64,000 bases of DNA. It comes from Schistosoma haematobium. Its lineage: Eukaryota > Platyhelminthes > Trematoda > Strigeidida > Schistosomatidae. This document shows positions 26,670-36,529 of the stretch, piece by piece. The stretch spans positions 69,126,591-69,190,590 of the forward strand of contig NC_067195.1 of assembly GCF_000699445.3 (NCBI RefSeq), written 5' to 3'. The notes below the pieces were generated by a model. That model had not been told where the DNA came from. It saw nothing but the letters and a program-made list of their open reading frames with translations, and did not search any database. A program made the translations under genes and the position numbers. Position 1 is the first letter of the stretch; each line of letters begins with the position of its first letter.

Positions 26670-26682
26670 AAGGACACGTTAT
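26593..26682 (-). CDS. NDEL1: NudE gene exon 1 with start codon
   Basis: ATG at 26669. The 25 residues ([20 protein letters not shown] and onward) resemble the family N terminus, with its acidic start and A-x-Y-W motif. Thirteen bases upstream is an acceptor-like TTTTTGTTTCTCGTTAG ending at 26683. The transcript may therefore be joined here to a 5' UTR exon (candidate near 28.4 kb) or receive a trans-spliced leader, which trematodes use. Confidence 0.88.
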
Positions 26683-26700
26683 CTAACGAGAAACAAAAAT
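26670..26700 (-). promoter_or_regulatory. Splice acceptor just upstream of NudE start codon
   Basis: A pyrimidine-rich tract ending in TTAG at 26684-26683, only 13 bases before the ATG. It marks a 5' UTR intron or a spliced-leader addition site. The sequence alone cannot tell which. Confidence 0.45.
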
Positions 26701-26924
26701 ACAAGTTGAGGTATTGGTAAGGTTTATCATTATTCTTAGGCAAAACGCAAATATCTGTGACATCGAAAAGTTGTGGTAAAAAATAACAAGCCACTAATGT
26801 TCGAGAAAAAATGAAAGGCGTGAAACTGGTAAATATTCGTACAAGAACAGTCTAAGGGGAATTTCTCAGCGAGACTATAATTTATGGACGAACCAATCAT
26901 GTATGAGATAAAAGGTCTCGGATT

Positions 26925-27375
26925 TTGGTGCGAAACTCACAGAAAGTTAGGGGCGGCCAAACCAAAACGTGGCATCAGTGCTTGAAGTCACTAACTTCTA
27001 GTCTGAGCCATGTTGGTAGATGCAGACTATTTGGTTGGGGTCCGCGTGACTATCGTAACCAATGGTTGGAGACTCTTGGTGACATGGCTCAGAATCGATC
27101 ACAATGGCGTCGGTGTATACACTCTCTGTCTTCCCTTAAACTAAGGGATTAAAATCGCTTCATATCTTTCTTTCTATGAACTAATTCTTTCTTCCTGGAT
27201 TATATCCTTATTGCAACTTTCTTTTATATATTACCACCTCTGAATTAACTACTTTTATGAATTCGGTGTCCATCTTGTTGTGGTAATGAGGTATGGTAAC
27301 TTGAACCGATGCATATATGTGCCTGGTCCTACGTTGTAGCTGACTGATTGACTGCGAGATTCACTCATTCATTTG
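26925..27375 (+). pseudogene. LINE 3' end remnant (ORF2 C terminus and 3' UTR)
   Basis: The plus-strand frame 26925-27152 ends in [17 protein letters not shown], the same C-terminal signature as the 20-21 kb LINE, then a stop and a 3' UTR to about 27370. The whole block from 27060 onward is repeated, inverted, at 61985-62335. It lies upstream of the NudE ATG, within a possible 5' UTR intron. Confidence 0.65.
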
Positions 27376-28389
27376 GACAAACAGAGTCTTGGCATTATAA
27401 CTGATGTCAGTTTGTGGCGAAAACCCTAAATCTAATTTCTAACCTTAATCAACTGTAAATCATAATTCCAACTCTTCACACAGATTTATAACCTTCATTT
27501 CGTCCTGTTTATTAGGTGGACACTCTCAAGATCAGTCTGGTATCGCTCAAAGGTCGTCCATAAATTATAGTCTCACCGAAAACCGTCTGAACATATCAGG
27601 GTATTTCACTGGAAATTTTTCGGCAGACTTGTATATACTGCAACTTGATATGGCCAATGGCAAATTGCCGCATAGCCATTGCCAGTGCGTTACTGAACCG
27701 ATTTAGATATAAAACTAGACTGGAAACATATAATCTATAACGTGAATAACTTCAAAGGTAATGACAACTTTCAGGAATAACTGGATTTTATCAAAATCTG
27801 TTCGTTATTGACATGAATATTACAGTTAAGAGGACTGAGGTGAAGAAGTATGTAGTACAGTCCTACATCCTGTAACAAGCCTGAACCTGGTGGCACTACA
27901 TCTTACGAACGAACTAACCAAATAGCACCTATGGCTTGGGAGTAAGATCTATTAGCTCATATAGCTACAGAGTGCCTTTGCATTATAGTTTGTCTTAATT
28001 TGAATTTGAAACCCAAAACCCTTAATTTTTTCCCTAAATAACCAACCTTTACTAGGGAGAAGATAGTGGTTCGAATAGATGATTGAATTCTTTTGGGGGT
28101 CTTAGAAGGCAAACTTTAGGTGTACCCTATAAAGATCTCGTATGTCACTATCTTTTTTATTTATAGATAGAGTGACCAGTAAAAGATATTGAATTCCTTA
28201 AAAACATATGTTTTTATGGATTCTAGAGACACATCAAGTTGTGCAGCGTCATCCTTTCCGTAAAGAGCTCTTTTTTACTGACTGGTAACTTCCAAGATAG
28301 TCGTCATTGTTGCTTCAAGGTCACCTCCCCCCCCACAGTCACAATAAAAATAGGAGACTTGAAATGAGAGAAAACTCAACGATACTCAC

Positions 28390-28445
28390 CAATTTACAAA
28401 ACGCGCGCCTTGGAGAAGGATTGAAAGCCGCTCAACTATTGTAAA
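28390..28445 (-). other. Possible 5' UTR exon of NudE gene
   Basis: On the minus strand a GC-richer stretch (about 28440 to 28390, including AAGGCGCGCGTTTTG) ends at a consensus donor TTG|GTGAGT. It has no long frame. It lies between the unknown gene's stop (28510) and NudE exon 1. Pairing this donor with the acceptor at 26683 would give a 1.7-kb 5' UTR intron. This is inference. Confidence 0.25.
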
Positions 28446-28509
28446 ATCCGTAGTTCATGGAAAGCACGATGAAATAATTAGAAACAAATAGTTCAGATTA
28501 ACTACATAA

Positions 28510-29072
28510 TTATCCTTTGGGGGAAAAAAGCCTGTATAAATTTAATATGGTCTCGTCTTTCACTGAAACACTCCAATCACGGCTGGGTAAGAAAATCTTA
28601 AGAATAAATATAAATTTGTTCGTTTATTTTTGAATGCACTTGCTATATTTTCCAAATTTCCGAATATACTCAAAAATCAATCTGACATAAACCGAACACA
28701 AAATCATCAGACCTAGCAGAAAATACGTTTCTCGAATTTCACAGTTAGTAAAATGTGCCAACCAAAACGGCCAAGGAAAAACATTTGAGTAAACTTACTG
28801 GGTTTTATCAGAACTTCATACGATGACATTTGTTCATTTATTTCGTTTGTCTCTGTGACAATTAACATTGGTTTGATATCATCCTCTGTAAAAAGCGTAT
28901 CTGGATGTGGGATCACTTGTTATTTATCATAATAAACTGTAAAATACTTTAGGTCATTTACTTTAGACAACCTGTTTATAAGAATCTTTGACTTACGATT
29001 GCTATAAACTGTGTCATATGTAATCTGTCGTCCTTTTTCTCTTGCCAGATAAATAGTTGTAATAGGAATCGT
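28510..29072 (-). CDS. 3' end of an unrecognised gene (three exons)
   Basis: Three exons join in phase: 29072-28997 (acceptor CACTTAGTAG, donor AATC|GTAAGT), 28900-28799 (acceptor CCCACATCCAG, donor CCCA|GTAAGT) and 28562-28510 (acceptor GAGTGTTTCAG, stop TAA at 28510-28512). They encode about 76 C-terminal residues, including YLAREKGRQITYDTVYSN, LFTEDDIKPMLIVTETNEI and ETILNLYRLFSPKG. The piece is hydrophilic and mixed-charge, with no membrane segment. The family is not recognised. The minus-strand frame remains open further upstream (about 29240-29073, a different phase), which could be an earlier exon joined through a short intron. Upstream exons were not found. It could also be a far 3' end of prominin, but the phase after the prominin exon at 54 kb does not fit without an extra exon. 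Confidence 0.5.
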
Positions 29073-29239
29073 CTACTAAGTGATGTACAATGACCTTGTA
29101 TAACCCATCCGTTACAATATACTTAACTCTAATAATAGGTACTAACCATATTGTATACCGGCTTAGCTCGACTTTAGAGCTGAACAACACGAGTAATCTC
29201 ACATCATCAATCTTTGATACTTTTATCCATAGTTCGATT

Positions 29240-30140
29240 CATCTGATCAAGTAGCATTCAAGATTTGACGACACTTGGAAGTTCGATGATTTTAGATACA
29301 AACAGAAATAAGTAAATCAATGTACTTGCTAAGCCCCACTAAAAACTGTTTCCCAAGGGGATGTTGAGAGGACTACTACTCGAATTAAACTTTTTTGGAT
29401 CCACCTTACCTAAGATTAGTCATTCCTGAGGATTTTGCCTCTACAGAATCCTTGTACGTCTAATCTCGTGAATGAATTTTCGGAGGTAAATTTAAGTTAC
29501 ATTTGCAATTTTCTCACCGAAACAGTACCAAACATTTCAAGAAAAACTGGGTCTAGACAGCAGTAGAAATGATATGTTTGGTTTTTTCTCGAAAATTTGC
29601 TCTCTCCGACTTGAAGATATCACAGATATTCGGTGCTCGATAACGCTTGATAGCTGTACATGGTATATAATACAAATGTGTTAAGTGTAAACAAATGTAT
29701 ACTCATTTTCTAACACGATGTCTGATAGACCATGTGACTGTAAAATGCATGACTTCGGTTCTGTTGATTAATTTGTACTCAGTAGCCTTACCAATTCGAA
29801 TGCGTTGTGTGTGAATCCTTTTAAAATCCCCTTGCTAGGTTGCCTGTCTATCTCCTTATCTAGTAATAATATTCCATTATTATTACTGATGTATAGATAC
29901 TTTACACACGTTAATTAGCTGACACCCAGGACAGTATGAATCAATTTGGGAGTAATGCAGATTAGATCAGTCTAATTCAGTCCTAGATTTATCTTACTGC
30001 GATAAAATGTTTGAATATCCTCTCTATTTCAGTAAAATTTCTAGCAACTCTAAGTCAAATGAATTTCCGTCAAAGTATTGTCAAGAATAACTCCTTTATT
30101 CAAAAAATGTTTTGGCATCTGTACTTTAACTGTTTCAATA
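29240..30140. other. No gene recognised
   Basis: AT-rich DNA between the unknown gene fragment and the retrotransposon cluster. No splice-site-bounded frames were seen. Confidence 0.5.
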
Positions 30141-30150
30141 GTCTTTCTGT

Positions 30151-30760
30151 TTGTTATGCTTTTTAACTTGTTATGCTATCAGTGCTGCTCAGATACAATG
30201 GCTACTAGATGCTATTGCAATGGTAAACGTGGCTGAAAATTGTATTAACAAGCCCAACTCTGTTGGCATCATCCAATATGAGTCTGTTAATGCTTGTTCT
30301 ATTCACACACAAGTCGATATGCAGTCACCCCAAATAAACGTAAAAATGACTGTCACACGAATCGAAGGAATAGAAACAGATCACGAGGCGGTCTTTTAGA
30401 AATGAGAGACCAGGAAAGCAGATAACAAAACGGATTTCTTGTGTTCATCGCCCTCTAAATAGCAGCAGTCAATAAACGCCCAGCAAACGTGATCGTATGA
30501 CAAGGTATATTTCTAGCGGAAAATATAACAAAACCATGACCTGATCATCAAAACTGCCAAAATTTTTCAGGCTATGAAATTGGATGTGACTCAATGTTTA
30601 TTGCAACTTTAGAGAAAACTGATTAGTGAGAACAATTTCAGGGGAAAAGATGGCATATATTCACGAGAGAATAGCCAGATTCCTTAATCGTAGTTATGAA
30701 ATCGAAGGCTGATCAAAGTTGAAAATAAGTATTTTCGTAAGATTTAGATCTCCACAGGTA
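30151..30760 (+). pseudogene. Decayed coding-like stretch, probably retroelement-derived
   Basis: An 82-aa plus-strand frame (30151-30399) and broken frames after it have coding-like composition and lie directly beside the Boudicca-like LTR. The continuation has many stops. I could not assign a family; gag or gag-pol junction sequence of an older LTR element is the most likely source given the context. Confidence 0.25.
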
Positions 30761-30935
30761 ACAGTGGATTTATCTATGCTACCAGAGTAACATATTCAAT
30801 CCAATATTGTGAACTTTCCATGATAAGACTACCTGATCTCTAAAGTCTCAAGTTGAAGCTAAGTCACTGTCTAAGCTAACTTGTCCTATCATGACATTCA
30901 ATAGTTTTACTTTCAAAAATGATTGCAGAAAACAT

Positions 30936-31258
30936 TGAAGATGACACAGGTATTCAGTGTTTGACAACGCTTTTACCAGTAACACCTTCTACTATAATTC
31001 GTTCCCACCCAGAGAAATCAAAAGACAGAGTCGAGGAGATCGGAAGAGTGTATTTGGCGATGACCAATATATCGGAATTCTCTGATCTAATCTGGCTAGC
31101 GATTGCAGTAGATGTTGAGCACAGCGTTACCACACGTGATCTGGTGCGGATGCATGACCGAGCGCCTTCAGCTAGATGAGTCCACTAAAACATATGGTCA
31201 GCATCCAATGTCGAAAACTTACAGAGCTATTTATTTTGGGGATTTATTCACCGCTACA
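30936..31258 (-). repeat. 3' LTR of Boudicca-type element
   Basis: 323 bp, TG to CA, repeated at 36196-36517. On the plus strand both copies end in CACCGCTACA or TACCGCTACA. Small plus-strand frames across it are not genes. Confidence 0.85.
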
Positions 31259-31276
31259 GATCACTCCCCCCCTAGT
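31259..31276 (-). promoter_or_regulatory. Polypurine tract
   Basis: The minus strand reads CTAGGGGGGGGAGTGATC directly before the 3' LTR. This is the expected place for the plus-strand primer of an LTR retrotransposon. Confidence 0.7.
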
Positions 31277-31735
31277 GGGACAGTGACGACCCTAAGACGT
31301 GGCCAGCCAGAAGTTTAAACCCAACGAGTTTGTCGTTGGTAAACACTCTCCTGATAGCTTACTAAGTGTAGCAGCGTCTGGTCGTCTTTCCTTACTATAT
31401 GGGACCGAGGTACAACGTAGTAAAAAAAGAAAAAGTTACAACGAAAATATCGACTCCTCGTAAACTGTATCGTCCTTTTCCAGCCGTCCTGGAAAAGAAA
31501 AAAGAAAATGTAGATGCATGTCGAAATACACTCGTATGTGCGTAAAAACAAAATGTCGGCGAAAAAATGGAAAATAAACTCAAACACACGTAGTAGCGTT
31601 AAAAAAATGTTTTTTAATGTTTTTTTCTTTTTTTTAAAATATAAATATAAATATACAAGCATATAAAAAGTTTTTTTATAATATTATATATCGTAAAAAG
31701 AAAGATCGAGAAAATATAAAATGTCGAGTAGTGCC
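31277..31735 (-). other. 3' non-coding part of the retrotransposon
   Basis: Between the pol stop and the polypurine tract. Rich in A/T homopolymers. The 115-aa frame across it (31315-31662) is low complexity (Phe/Lys runs) and is not called as a gene. Confidence 0.6.
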
Positions 31736-34700
31736 TTACGTGCAGTAGTCGTTTAAATGCTCTGGAAATCTAACTCTTCTTCCAGAACGCGTCGTTTTAA
31801 GTTTATTTTCAGATACATTCGGAGTATCATCGCTAGTGTTGGTTGTCGGTTGAGGAATTATGGGTGTAGGAGTCGTGTTGTGCGATTTTACCGAAAGGAA
31901 ATCGACGTGAATAGGATTTCCTTCTAAATACGCTACTTTTAAGAGATCGATGCTGATGCTATCGTTTGTTCCGTGCTTATCGACTATGTAGCACTTAGAT
32001 TCACGTTAAAGAACTTTGGAAGTTCCTTCGTATGCCGATTCGAATGGTCGTCGACGCGAGTCTCGACGAACGAAAACGTGTGTACTATATCGTAAGTCAG
32101 GTTGAACGAAAACATCAGTTGATTGAGGTCGAGTGGAAGCAGGTTTAACTGAACGCACTGCGTTTGTAAGCCTGTTCGTGTAGAAGGTTAGATCTATGTT
32201 CATTGAAGAGGATGAAGGATCCACGAATTCTCCTGGAAGTCGAAGTGTCGTTCCATAAACGAGTTGAGCCGCAGTGTATCCAATGTCAGCTTTCACTGCA
32301 TCGCGAATACCTAGTAAGACGAGTGGAAGAGCGTCGGTCCACTGTGAAACGTTTGCAGCTGATAGTGAAGCTTTAAATTGTCGGTGAAAGTGTTCTACCA
32401 ACCCGTTTGCTTGTGGGTGGTAGGCCGTCGTTCGGAAGCGAGTGATTCCTAAAAGTGTGGTCAGACGACGGAAAAGTTCAGATTCGAACTGACGTCCGCG
32501 GTCTGTAGTGATGGTTAAAGGGCAACCAAAGTTTGCTACCCATCGTTCGACGAAGGCGCCAGCTACTGTTTCAGCAGTGATATCCTTGATAGGTTCTGCT
32601 TCTGGCTACCGAGTGAAACGGTCTACGCAGGTTAAGAGGTAAGAGTATCCATTTGAATCTGGTAAAGGTCCTACCAAATCCAGATGAACATGGTCGAAAC
32701 GAGCATCGGGAGTTTTAAATGAGCCTAAGGGACATTTGTTGTGTCTGATAACCTTAGATTTTTGGCAGCTTACACAGGAGCGTGCCCATTCCCTCACGTC
32801 AATATTCATGTCAGGCCAACAAAACCGTTCTGCTATAAGCTTGATGGTTGCACGAACAGCGGGATGAGAAAGATTGTGCAATGTGTTGAAGACGTTGCGT
32901 CGATAATGTTTCGGCACGATTGGGCGATCACTACCTGTAGGTGTGTCACAAAGTAAGGTTTCCTTACCTGTTCCCATCTGTTTGATGCGCAGCCTAAGGG
33001 TTGTTGACGATAACTCGTGCTGAAGATCACTGTCTTATTTTTGAAGCTGGGCGAGTTTAAGAAGGTCGATTCCTTGGAAACTGTCCAAGGAAGTCATGCG
33101 AGACAAGACGTCTGCAACTACATTGTTTGCTCCAGAGATGTGTTGAATGTCTGAAGTAAACTGCGAAATGTAGCCCAGTTGTCGAGACTCACGAGGTGAG
33201 TACTTGTCTGAAGAGGAGCTTAACGAGAAAGTAAGAGGTTTATGGTCAGTAAAAAGGGTGAATTCACGACCTTCGATATAATGTTGAAAGTGCCATACAG
33301 CACAATACATGGCTAGGAGTTCCCTATCGAATGTGCTGTACCTCGATTCGGTGTCTAAAGGCCGTCTAGAGAAAAACGCAAAAGGTTGCCAGGAGTTGTT
33401 AACACATTGTTGTAAGATTCCTCCGATTGCTGAGTCGGATGCGTCTACTGCGATACTAATGGGTGCTCAGGTGTTCTGATATGCAAGCATTGTTGCTTTA
33501 GCGATGAGTTCCTTAATTGTGGAGAATGCTTTTCGTGCGGTGTCGTCCAAACTAATGGATTTCGCATTTCCACGAAGTTAGTCGGTAAGAGGTTTCATGA
33601 GTAACGCTCATTTCGGTATGAATCGTCTATAGAAACCTACAAGGCCGTTAAACGTTCGTAGTTGCTTAATCGTGGTCGGTTCTGGGTAATCCAGAATTGC
33701 CGCCACTTTGGTCCTAAGGGGTCGAATGCCTTGAGCATCTCTAGTGTGTCCTAGGAAGTCTAATGAGTCGGTTCCAATTTGGCATTTCTGAATGTTTACA
33801 GTAATGCCATGTTTTTGAAGTCGTTCGAAAACAAGATCCAGTTGCTTGAGATGCGACTCTCTGTCCGGACTTTCTATTAGGCAGTCATCAACATACACAT
33901 GTACGAAGTTGAGACCTCGAAAAACGTCGTCTATGAATCTTTGGAATGTTTGAGCAGCATTCCTTAGACCGAAAGGCATTCGCAAAAATTCATAGAGTCC
34001 GAGGGGAGTTATGATAGCTGTTTTCGGTATGTCGTCAGTAGCCATAGGGATTTGGTTATACGCTTTAACCAAGTCGATTTTCGAAAAGACAGTCGTACCT
34101 TTCAGGGTAGCTGTCAAATCGTGAATGTGAGGCAACGGGTAACGATCGGGAATGGTTTTTGCATTCAATCGCCGATAGTCACCAGATGGACGCCAATCGT
34201 TGCTGTCCTTTTTAGGGACCATGTGCAACGGAGATGCATATTGGCTATTTGACTGTCATATGATTCCTAAATCTATCATGTGATCGTACTCGTTTTTCGC
34301 TAACCTTAGCTTTTCGGGAGCTAGTCGTCGTGCTTTAGAGAATACTGGTGGTCCTGTAGTCGTGATGTGATGTGTAACGTTGCTGGTTACACACGGTAGT
34401 TTCGATTGCGTTTGTTGTATCCCAGGGTACTTATCGAGTAGTGGTTGATAGAGTGGGTCTATCATATGCTCAAGTGTGACTGGGGATAATCTGCAACCAG
34501 AAAGGGAAGTTACGCAAACGGACAAATTAGTGTTTCCGTCTACTAGCCTCCATTTGCGAGTATCGATGCTTAGATTATGGTGTTGTAGAGGGTCCATACC
34601 AATGATTGGCATAGAAACATCTGCAACAACGAAGACCCAGTGAATGAGTTTGCGTAAACCCACGTTAAGGTAGACGTACCTTTTGCCATAAGTAGCGATA

Positions 34701-34890
34701 GGTTTTCCGTTTGCCGCCTGTAAGTTTAGAGCCGATTCTTGAAGCCCACCGTTGGAATTCGCTGGGAGAACGCTAACTTCTGCGTCAGTGTCGACGAGGT
34801 AGCGAAATATCGTTGTCACATCTGTGACGTATGACAGACGTCTATGTTCACCGGCTACGGTTGCCGTTAACGCGTGCCAGCTTGGAAGTT
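31736..34890 (-). pseudogene. pol: pol polyprotein of Boudicca-type element (7 stops, one frame)
   Basis: All domains lie in one uninterrupted reading phase, broken only by stop codons at 34256, 33608, 33578, 33467, 33035, 32606 and 32006 (lowest coordinate of each). In order they are: aspartic protease near 34780, where the catalytic D-T-G is D-T-D; reverse transcriptase 34228-33608 with the VYVDD active site; RNase H about 33460-33040 with the DHKPL motif; integrase 32977-32300 with an HHCC zinc region (H-x-n-H then CVSCQ), the D-D-E residues in [17 protein letters not shown] and [10 protein letters not shown]; then a C-terminal tail to a stop at 31736-31738. The pol frame overlaps the end of gag (stop at 34867), so it was probably made by frameshifting. 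Non-functional. Confidence 0.88.
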
Positions 34891-36027
34891 TCCTGAGTTG
34901 TTTTTCGAGTCAGTCGGTTTCGTATTGGGAAAATTGCAGGGTTTTCTGCAATTTCTGGAAGACTTTCCATACTGGTTATGATACCAGCACCAGTCGGGAT
35001 TATCCGTCTCTCGTGGTCTAGAGACAGATCGCTTACGAGAAATGCTTCTACGTGGAGTGCGCGATCTCTTACGGTCGTTACGAAGATTAAGATAACGCGT
35101 GAGTGTATGACATAAGTCGGTTATATCATTCTGAGTCGTGTGAGGCTTTTCTCTGACTGAAAAAACCTCTGTCGTAGAAGATTTCGTAATTTCTAAAATG
35201 CGGTCGGCAGATGCAGCTAGCTCGTCTAAGGCGTTGTTCTGAAACGAGACCAGAACTGCTTGCACCTGTTGGGGAAGTTTTGACAAGAGAAGTTGATAGA
35301 ATAGGCCTTCGTCGAAAGTTCTTGTGCCTATAACCTCTCTCATCCGTTGCAACATGTCCGTCGCAGAACCGCGTTGCAGGTCGATGTTATTGAAGAGTTG
35401 ACCTGACTGTTAGGATAGTCGGAAAAATATACCAATAATTATCGTGTTAAGTCTATGGTGGCCTTGGACTTTAAATGTACATCCCCTATTGGCTATTATT
35501 TAATTCATTCGTTACATATTGTGTAAATGTTGTTTTCTATTTTTATGGTACGATGTGGTTTGTTTGTTTGGTATATAAATAGAGTATGTCTGAAATATAA
35601 TGATTCATAACTCAGAGGCTGTGACCTGCGTTCTAGACTCAACTGGCTGGGCTAGACAGGGAAGCGGGACCAATCAGGACACTAGGCCGTTCACTACGTG
35701 TTTTCCGTGTCACTGGTTCGATCGATATAAACGCTGCGCATCTAACCTGCAGTCCACACGTTACAACACTAACCTTTGTCGATCGGTTAGGTCTCCTTGT
35801 TTAAGAATCGAACGTTTCAGCGCTTCGTAGGGTTCAGAAATATCACTAGTAAACATACTAGGTGTTACGTACCTGTTGAATTCGCGCGGTAGTACCTTGA
35901 CTACTGCGAGTAATTGTGCACGTGTGTCGTTCGCGCCGTGCTCGTCGAAGTCAGCCTCTGCGTAGCAGAACCAAGCTTTGATGTTGTCTGGCCAGAAGGG
36001 CATCAGTTGGAACGAAGTTGGAGACAT
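34867..36027 (-). pseudogene. gag: gag of Boudicca-type element, split by a solo LTR
   Basis: Starts at ATG 36027 (MSPTSFQLMPFWPDNIKAWF), has a capsid-like region, an Arg/Ser-rich basic stretch and then the zinc motif CWYHNQYGKSSRNCRKPC, ending at 34867. The frame resumes exactly if the block 35408-35768 and one copy of its flanking 5-mer are ignored. Gag would have formed the virus-like core. It can no longer be made in one piece. Confidence 0.82.
35408..35768 (+). mobile_element. Solo LTR nested in gag
   Basis: 361 bp starting TGTTAGGAT and ending GTTACAACA, flanked by CTGAC (35403-35407) and CTAAC (35769-35773), a target duplication with one mismatch. It is related to the solo LTR at 47267-47747: shared blocks include TTATGGTACGATGTG, TGATTCATA and CAGAGGCTG. 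It arrived after the Boudicca-type element and later lost its internal part by LTR recombination. Confidence 0.85.
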
Positions 36028-36177
36028 AGTGTTTAGCTTAAGTATCTTGGGTGTCTGTTCAGTTACAGTGAAATATCAAGTACGAGAATGAACGAGTGAA
36101 AAATATATATACCCAAAAACACGGAAAAAATATCACAATGTATAAAAAATAAAAATAAGGCAATTTGGTGTACCAGA

Positions 36178-36195
36178 TCACGTTGGGCTCACTAA
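36178..36195 (-). promoter_or_regulatory. Primer binding site
   Basis: On the minus strand the bases right after the 5' LTR read TTAGTGAGCCCAACGTGA. That resembles the tRNA-Trp-type primer site described for CsRn1-clade elements (TGGTGA start expected, here TTAGTGA). The tRNA assignment is from memory. Confidence 0.5.
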
Positions 36196-36517
36196 TGAAG
36201 ATGTCACAGGTATTCGGAGTTTGATAACGCTTTAACCAGTAACACCTAATATGAATCACACCCATCAGGTGAAATCAAAAGACAGAATCGAGGAGATTGG
36301 AAGATATATTTGTTGATTGTCAATATATCGAGAATCGTCTGATCTAATCTGGGTAGCGATTGCAGTAGATGTTGAGCACGGCGTTCCCACTCCTGATCTG
36401 GTGCGGTTGCATGACTGAGCACCTCCAGCTAGGTGAGTCCATTAAAACTAATGTGGTCAGTATCCGATGTTGAAAACTTACAGAGATATTTGTTTTGGTG
36501 ATTTATTTACCGCTACA
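36196..36517 (-). repeat. 5' LTR of Boudicca-type element
   Basis: 322 bp, direct repeat of 30936-31258 with many substitutions and small indels. The outer border abuts the next retroelement remnant with no visible target duplication. Confidence 0.85.
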
Positions 36518-36529
36518 GCGCGAAAAGTG

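Larger units (their letters stand above)
30936..36517 (-). mobile_element. Boudicca/CsRn1-type gypsy LTR retrotransposon, defective
   Basis: A full-length but dead Ty3/gypsy element on the minus strand. From its 5' end (right) it runs LTR 36517-36196, primer binding site, gag, pol (protease, reverse transcriptase, RNase H, integrase), polypurine tract and LTR 31258-30936. The two LTRs (322 and 323 bp) begin TG and end CA, and they differ at well over 10% of positions by eye. The gag zinc motif has spacing CX2HX9CX3C, the unusual CHCC type of the CsRn1/Boudicca clade as I know it. Pol carries seven in-frame stops, and a solo LTR of another family is inserted in gag. No matching 5-bp target duplication is visible at the outer borders. 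Confidence 0.85.

Noticed and set aside
31315..31662. 115-aa minus-strand frame as an env-like or accessory protein of the retrotransposon
   Set aside because: Low complexity with Phe and Lys runs from homopolymers. It lies between the pol stop and the polypurine tract and has no domain features.
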